The position numbers and the translations under genes were made by a program. Below the pieces are notes generated by a model. It was given only the letters and a program-made list of their open reading frames with translations, ran no database searches and was not told the origin of the DNA. A stretch of 64,000 bases of DNA, from contig OZ023268.1 in the NCBI GenBank assembly GCA_964006375.1, positions 80,395,335-80,459,334 on the forward strand, in the 5' to 3' direction. This DNA is from Tillus elongatus. Taxonomy: Eukaryota > Arthropoda > Insecta > Coleoptera > Cleridae. Of this stretch, positions 59,429-64,000 are shown piece after piece (the first letter of the stretch is position 1; every line of letters begins with the position of its first letter).

Positions 59429-60476
59429 AGAGTTGCCAGATTGGGCGATTTATCGCAAATTGGGCAATCTTTTATCTTTTGTTGCGAGTTTTTTTTTAAG
59501 AAAGCGCCGACTCGCAAATTGGGCTACTTTTGTTATCTAAAAATCGCCAATTGGGCGATCTTGTAGAACTCTGTTGTAAAACTATCCAGTTTTGCCAAAG
59601 CTTGATTATTACAGAAGTAACATAGACGAATATTCTTTTATCGATGAGAAGCAGTGAGATTTCGACATCCGTGAGAAACCATGATAGCATGCTTTGATAG
59701 ATAATAGAGAAAGGATGATAGATGACAGCTGACAGAGACAAAATGTTTATGTTTTATATTATATTAAAATGTATTTTATATGTTGCGTTATATGGAGAAA
59801 ATATTTTATTTTTGTATTCTTATAACACTGCTGTGGGCTTTATGTTTTGATATTTTATAAATAAATTCTTGTTCTGGTTCCTTTTTCTTTTTAAATTTAA
59901 TGACCAAAGGTCAACCGTTATTTACATGTGATTTTGATGGCCTATAGATTTTTTCTCTTCTATAACGTCGGTCTATTTCCGTGACTATCGCCAATCACCG
60001 ACGCCAGGGAGCAGTTTTACTTCACCATCCTGGAAATTTTGCCGAACCTTTATGCAGGGAGTGTGGGGATCTTTAACCTGCCCAACATTGTACGGTACAC
60101 GAGACCGACATATACATTGCCACAACCTCTCGGTTGATGTTAATTTTATAGTATGTACCGAAAAAGTGAAAAGGGAACCCTGGGAATCAAACCCAGTGAG
60201 CTTGGGTCCAGAGACACACGTTCTCACCATTGGAACACTCAGCCTCTATGCACCATACATCATTATATTAAAGCTTCTCGTCAACTTAAAAGAAAGCTTT
60301 TATTAAACAAAAATCGAAATTCCCGCCGAAAAGTTCAGTTTGGACGATTTGACAAGTGACAGTTTTTACAGAAAGTGTGCGATTTTGGGCGAATTCTCAT
60401 TGTAGAAAGTTGGCGATTTTGGGCGATCTGATTCAGCAAAACGGCGATATTTAGTTTTAAAAACCTGGCAAACCTC
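59429..60476. repeat. Repeat with GGGCGATTTT ends enclosing a SINE
   Basis: The left end (GTTGCCAGATTGGGCGATTT) and the right end, read in reverse (GGTTTGCCAGG, then ATCGCC and CGCCCAAAATCGCC), share GTTTGCCAG-like tips and many GGGCGAT copies. It may be a non-autonomous TIR element; the tips match only partly. Confidence 0.35.
59960..60250 (-). mobile_element. tRNA-derived SINE
   Basis: Minus strand: box A-like GCTGAGTGTTCCAATGGTGA (about 60243-60224), box B-like GGGTTTGATTCCCAG (about 60195-60181), then a conserved-looking body AAAGATCCCCACACTCCCTG and a 3' part ending near 59960 (AGAGAAAAAATC). It is unrelated in body to the SINE at 51070. No closed acceptor stem, so not a tRNA. Confidence 0.6.
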
Positions 60477-60936
60477 CAAACCTGCCTCTAATCTTTGAAG
60501 AAAAGTCCAACACTGCATCATACATTTTTTCTCGTATAAAAAATTACTTCCAAAGTATATAGTTATTTTACACGGGTTTAGTTCATGGTACAATAACTAA
60601 TTCTCTCACGAGCATGGACTCAAACAGCAAGACTGTTATTAACGAGTCGGCTACTAAAAAAAACTAACCTGGCCTGTCAACCATACCTCATATGAAACAA
60701 TTATTGACATAATGACTATTGTTATTGTTACTGCTCGGCCTTATTATGTAAGAGGCTGTAAATAGCCAGTATTTTAAGATTAAGGCCAATTATAGATAAT
60801 AAAGAAGAAAACGTGTATGACATTTTATTTTGATTCTGATATTGAGCCTAACAATAACCTAAAAGTTTGTTTATTTTAATTTATATTATTCTAAAGCAAG
60901 GAAAACATTTAAAGTAAGACGTTTTGACTATTTAAA

Positions 60937-61284
60937 ATGAGTAGATACGTAAGATACGCAGACTTAACAAAACTTACAACAGAATACGCTAAAAGAATGA
61001 CTAGATTAAGTAATAGAATATTCGGTGAAGTTGTAAGGCCAACCAGTTCGAAGTCTATGAAAGTTGTGAAGTTATTTAGTGAAGAACCTGTGAATTTAAG
61101 AAGGCGTATTCATTCCTATTATCCCAGACACCCGGAAATAGGCAAACTTATGATAAAATTGAGATATTATGGGCTTTATAGAGATGAGCATGCCGATTTC
61201 CAGGATGAAATGAAACGAATGAGGGCACTCCGAGGTAAAGTTCCACCAGAAAGGAAATCTAAGAAACAAAACACCGAAAGCTAG
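60937..61284 (+). CDS. MRPS33: Mitochondrial small-subunit ribosomal protein mS33
   Basis: A 115-codon frame from ATG at 60937 to TAG at 61284. It encodes mS33, a nuclear-encoded component of the mitochondrial ribosome small subunit, imported into the matrix. Residues about 16-47 carry the family signature: EYAKRMTRLSNRIFGEV, then RPTSSKSMKVVKLFSEEP. YYPRHPEIGKLM and LRYYGLYRDEHADF follow, and the C-terminus is Lys/Arg-rich. Human mS33 is 106 residues, so the length fits. The start has an A at -3 and no in-frame ATG upstream in reach. There is no intron within the coding part. It is divergent from ATIC (starts 11.7 kb apart). I see no sign of decay and judge it functional; a processed copy is less likely, as no A-tail or direct repeats are evident. 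Confidence 0.93.
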   Translation: MSRYVRYADLTKLTTEYAKRMTRLSNRIFGEVVRPTSSKSMKVVKLFSEEPVNLRRRIHSYYPRHPEIGKLMIKLRYYGLYRDEHADFQDEMKRMRALRGKVPPERKSKKQNTES

Positions 61285-61289
61285 AGCCG

Positions 61290-61940
61290 TTTTGTGAATT
61301 CATGAATAATGTATTGCAAATATATGTTTCCTAAATTCAGAACGTTTTGTTTTATTTATTTTTGGCTCCAAGTATAGCAATAAGGTCATTTATTGTGTAT
61401 GAAATCAAATGATATCTGGCATTCCTTCATTAGAAAAATAATTATGTCACAGAACACTTTGTATAATATTGTACAAAAGCTTATGAAAATAACTAATGAG
61501 ACCAAGACGTAATTTTCACAAGAACAGTCATAAATTTGTTGGCAGGCACCTGCTGTGTGGAAATAAACTATGATCTGATAACTAACATGAATGTGTTGCA
61601 GCTACTTTTAGAATAGCAAATATTTCAAAAATTTTAGCATCATTAAAATATTAAGACTTGAAGGAACGCAAGCAAAACCCTTTGTCGCTAAAGCCAAACT
61701 GGAAATTATTTTTTATTACCATAAAAAACTTATTGACCAATTTTCAAGACAATACATCAAATACTTTTTTAGACATCAAGAAAAATCGAAATTTAATTTT
61801 TCACTTTTAATCTTCTATTTTGATTTTTTGTCTGAGGTAAGTTTAGCTAAAACGTAATATTTTTATGCAAAGAATCTAGAGCTGCTATGTGTATCATTAC
61901 TTTTCGACCAACCCAAGCAACAAATTATGTACAAAAAAGT
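61290..61940. other. MRPS33 3' flank
   Basis: AT-rich. An AATAAA at about 61562 is a candidate poly(A) signal; a closer AATAAT lies at about 61304. No other feature recognised. Confidence 0.4.
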
Positions 61941-62145
61941 CTGGATGCAGCAAATGCATTATGGTAGCAAATCTTAATAGAAATGATCTATGCTTTATTT
62001 ACGAACATTATATATGCACTGAGAAAAAGATTTGTCTATAATATTTAATAGATTTTGTTCGACACCAAACTTTTTTTCATGAAATGCCCATAACTTTTTC
62101 TTTTTAACATAAAAAGATCTAAATTTTGGTATGTAGGGTAGATGC
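61941..62145 (-). mobile_element. Helentron-like 3' end copy
   Basis: CTGGATGCAGCAAATGCATT then ATGGTAGCAAATCTTAATAG, an inverse 3' terminus with changes, and a body with TTCGACACCAAACTTTTTTT. No (TA)n or 5' end. Confidence 0.5.
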
Positions 62146-64000
62146 GCCAGTATGCCGACCGCTACTGGTAGTCGTCCAGTTGGCATTTAAAACATAATAA
62201 CTTAAAATACAAACACCAAATTGTAAATTCATCAAAGCATGAGTGGTCGACCACTAAACGACAATCTCCCACCTCGTTTCGGTTATCTAGGGAATCTTGT
62301 TTCTGTCAAAATTTGGCTCTAAAAGTTAGAGTGTATCATGGAACTCGTACAAGTTACCAAAGTTTAGGAAATGAAGATCCACAAGGTATTTCTTAAAGGT
62401 AAGTAAAACTTAGATAATACTGTAATATGGAATAAACGCTTCACCAGCATGTTATATGGTAATTAAATTTCGTCTTTAGCTACTTAGATGATGAAAATTT
62501 TAATTTTTAAGGTTATAAATGCTATGGTCGGTTACCGACGTTACTAAATTACAGCGCGCCAGTGGTCGACCAGGCTGGACGACTACACGTCAGTCGGTGT
62601 CTCTGGTATCTCGTTTTTTATTTAGTTTATTAAAGTCGATATGTTTATTTCACAAAATACTTGCATTAAAATGCACCACACCCTATAAGTACACTGGTAG
62701 TCGTCCACTCAAACTGTCTATATACGTGCATTTATGAATGAAAATTAACTGGTCGACAACCGGGTCAACTGGCAAAAATGTTACTACACCAGAAATCGAC
62801 CGTATCTTTAACACAGCCATTTTTCTGCGATAACTATAAAAAAATGTCTTGTTCCAGGTGATGGCGCCGAATAATAAGCCGAACCGAAAATTCCACCAAT
62901 ATGAGCAGGAGGCACTAGAAAAGGCTTTGCAAGCAGTTATAAATGGAGCATCTATACGTTCAACATGCCATAGGTATGGTGTACCAAAGACCACTCTCCT
63001 GGACCGGCTTAGGGTCGTGTGTCCAATTGTAGAATGGGCCCAGATCAATTTCTGACCTTACCAAATGAAGCAAAAATTGTTGCTTGGGTTATAGAAATCG
63101 CCAAGTGTGGATTCCCTATTAAGAAACCAGAGCTTCTGGATACTGTACAAAAAATTGTTAAAGACAAAAAACTTAAAACTCCGTTTAAAGAAGGTAGACT
63201 GGGACAGAAGTGGTATTTGGGATTTTTGCGCCGACACCCTGAAATTTGTGCGCGAACTGCAGAAGCTATAAATAAAGCGCGGGCTACAGTCACCGAAGAA
63301 TATATCCGCAGATGGTTCACAGAGCTGGAATCTTTTCTAATAAAAGTGAATGCTGTTGATCTTCTGGAGGATCCAAGTCACATCCTTAATGGTGATGAAA
63401 GTGGGTTCAGTTTATGCCCAAAAACTGGCAAAGTTTTGGGTCCTAAAGGGTATCGTAATTTGTACGAAGTAAAGCAAGGTAACGAAAAAGACAATTTAAC
63501 GATTTTGTGCACCTTCAGACGATGGAAGAACTTGCCCACCAGTGGTAGTTTTTCCATACCTCAAGCCCCCAAAGGCATTGGTAGAGAATATGCCAGATTC
63601 GTGGATATTGGGAAAGTCGGAGTCTGGCTGGATGCGATCCGACGTATTCTATGAATATGTTGCAAATGGTTTAAATAATTGGCTTATAGAACAAAAAATT
63701 GAGAAGCCAGTCCTTTTTCTTGTAGACGGACATCGGTCACATATGTCACTGGAGTTAAGCGAATTCTGTGACCACAACGGGATAATTCTTTATTCATTAC
63801 CGCCAAATTGCACACACATTTTACAGCCGGCAGACGTGAATGTCTTTAAACCTCTCAAAGCAAGTCGGAAACGAACGGTACGTGAATGGCAGAGCAGGCC
63901 AGAAAACCTCAACTGTGTTGTTACAAAACTAAATTTTTGTAGTATCTTCGCCAATGTCTTGAATGACGCAAAGTTACCTGAATATCTAATAAATGGATTT
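62146..64000 (+). mobile_element. Pogo/Tigger-like DNA transposon, cut by window end
   Basis: The transposase (62861-64000) is preceded by about 700 bp in which GGTCGACCA-type motifs recur (TGGTCGACCACT at 62245, TGGTCGACCAGG at 62561, TGGTCGACAACC at 62751) together with GGTAGTCGTCCA at 62167 and 62697. Such clustering suggests subterminal transposase-binding sites. The outer 5' end is probably near 62146; the 3' end lies beyond the window. Confidence 0.65.
62861..64000 (+). pseudogene. Pogo/Tigger-like transposase (HTH + DDE_1), two frameshifts, partial
   Basis: ATG at 62861 starts MAPNNKPNRKFHQYEQEALE, then a psq-type helix-turn-helix with STCHRYGVPKTTLLDRLR. A shift near 63012 moves the reading to MGPDQFLTLPNEAKIVAWVI and on through a CENP-B-type DNA-binding region (GQKWYLGFLRRHPEICARTA) to the first catalytic Asp, ILNGDESGFSLCPKTGKVL at about 63385. 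A second shift near 63515 continues with PVLFLVDGHRSHMSLELSEF (second Asp, about 63725) and YSLPPNCTHILQPADVNVFK (third acidic position, about 63800). Apart from the two shifts the frames are clean, so decay is recent or the shifts are assembly errors. The start follows TTGTTCCAGGTG, so an upstream exon is possible. Confidence 0.85.

Noticed and set aside
59496..59741. Minus-strand 81-codon frame
   Set aside because: It lies within a repeat with GGGCGAT motifs and shows no recognisable domain.
60937..61284. MRPS33 as a processed pseudogene, because it has a single exon
   Set aside because: The frame is intact with all family motifs, and no poly(A) tail or target duplication is seen; small ribosomal protein genes can have one coding exon.

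Overview
This is a TE-saturated, AT-rich animal nuclear window, most likely from an insect with a large genome. The evidence is two spliced or single-exon nuclear genes surrounded by mariner/Tc1-like and pogo/Tigger-like DNA transposons, several non-LTR retrotransposon clades, Penelope-like elements (PLEs) and tRNA-derived SINEs. There is no operon-like packing, rRNA or CRISPR array. I cannot fix the order; Coleoptera or Hemiptera are guesses.

Two host genes are clear. (1) ATIC (purH), the bifunctional AICAR formyltransferase/IMP cyclohydrolase, lies on the minus strand from 49241 to 2552. I can assemble eight coding exons with GT-AG borders and consistent phases, giving a 593-residue protein. 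About 46.7 kb of DNA carries only 1.78 kb of coding sequence; the introns are almost wholly transposon-derived. (2) The mitochondrial ribosomal protein mS33 (MRPS33) lies on the plus strand at 60937-61284 as one coding exon, divergent from ATIC.

Layout. 1-1.2 kb: decayed TE-derived ORF. 2.5-2.7 kb: last ATIC exon. 3.2-7.4 kb: decayed pogo/Tigger-like transposon split by a long-ORF non-LTR retrotransposon. 7.7-9.1, 16.8-18.0, 23.2, 34.8, 37.3, 42.2 and 57.3 kb: copies of one (TA)n-containing repeat family. 9.4-11.5 and 24.0-26.5 kb: mariner-like elements with very long inverted repeats. 11.6-12.2 kb: small TIR element full of TTCGA motifs. 13.9-18.7 kb: LINE fragments. 18.6-19.6 kb: mariner transposase. 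28.0-29.0 kb: fold-back with 70-bp tandem repeats. 31.5-33.2 kb: mariner and LINE fragments. 39.3-40.8 kb: LINE tail with an open 506-codon frame and RNase H. 42.9-45.5 kb: TIR element holding a duplicated (TA)n module. 46.0-47.5 kb: PLE with GIY-YIG endonuclease and inverted terminal repeats. 48-55 kb: PLE, LINE, SINE and mariner pieces. 56.8-59.0 kb: further PLE-type inverted repeats. 62.1-64.0 kb: pogo/Tigger-like transposon running off the window.

The most interesting material is not a host gene. First, at least five short sequences fit the hammerhead ribozyme core, in inverted pairs at PLE ends. Second, the recurring (TA)n family has a 5' TAGTGAATTTTC whose inverse sits just inside a 3' hairpin (ACGCA-CTTGC-TGCGT), with insertion into T-runs; this is the layout described for non-autonomous Helentrons. 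Both assignments are from sequence reading only.
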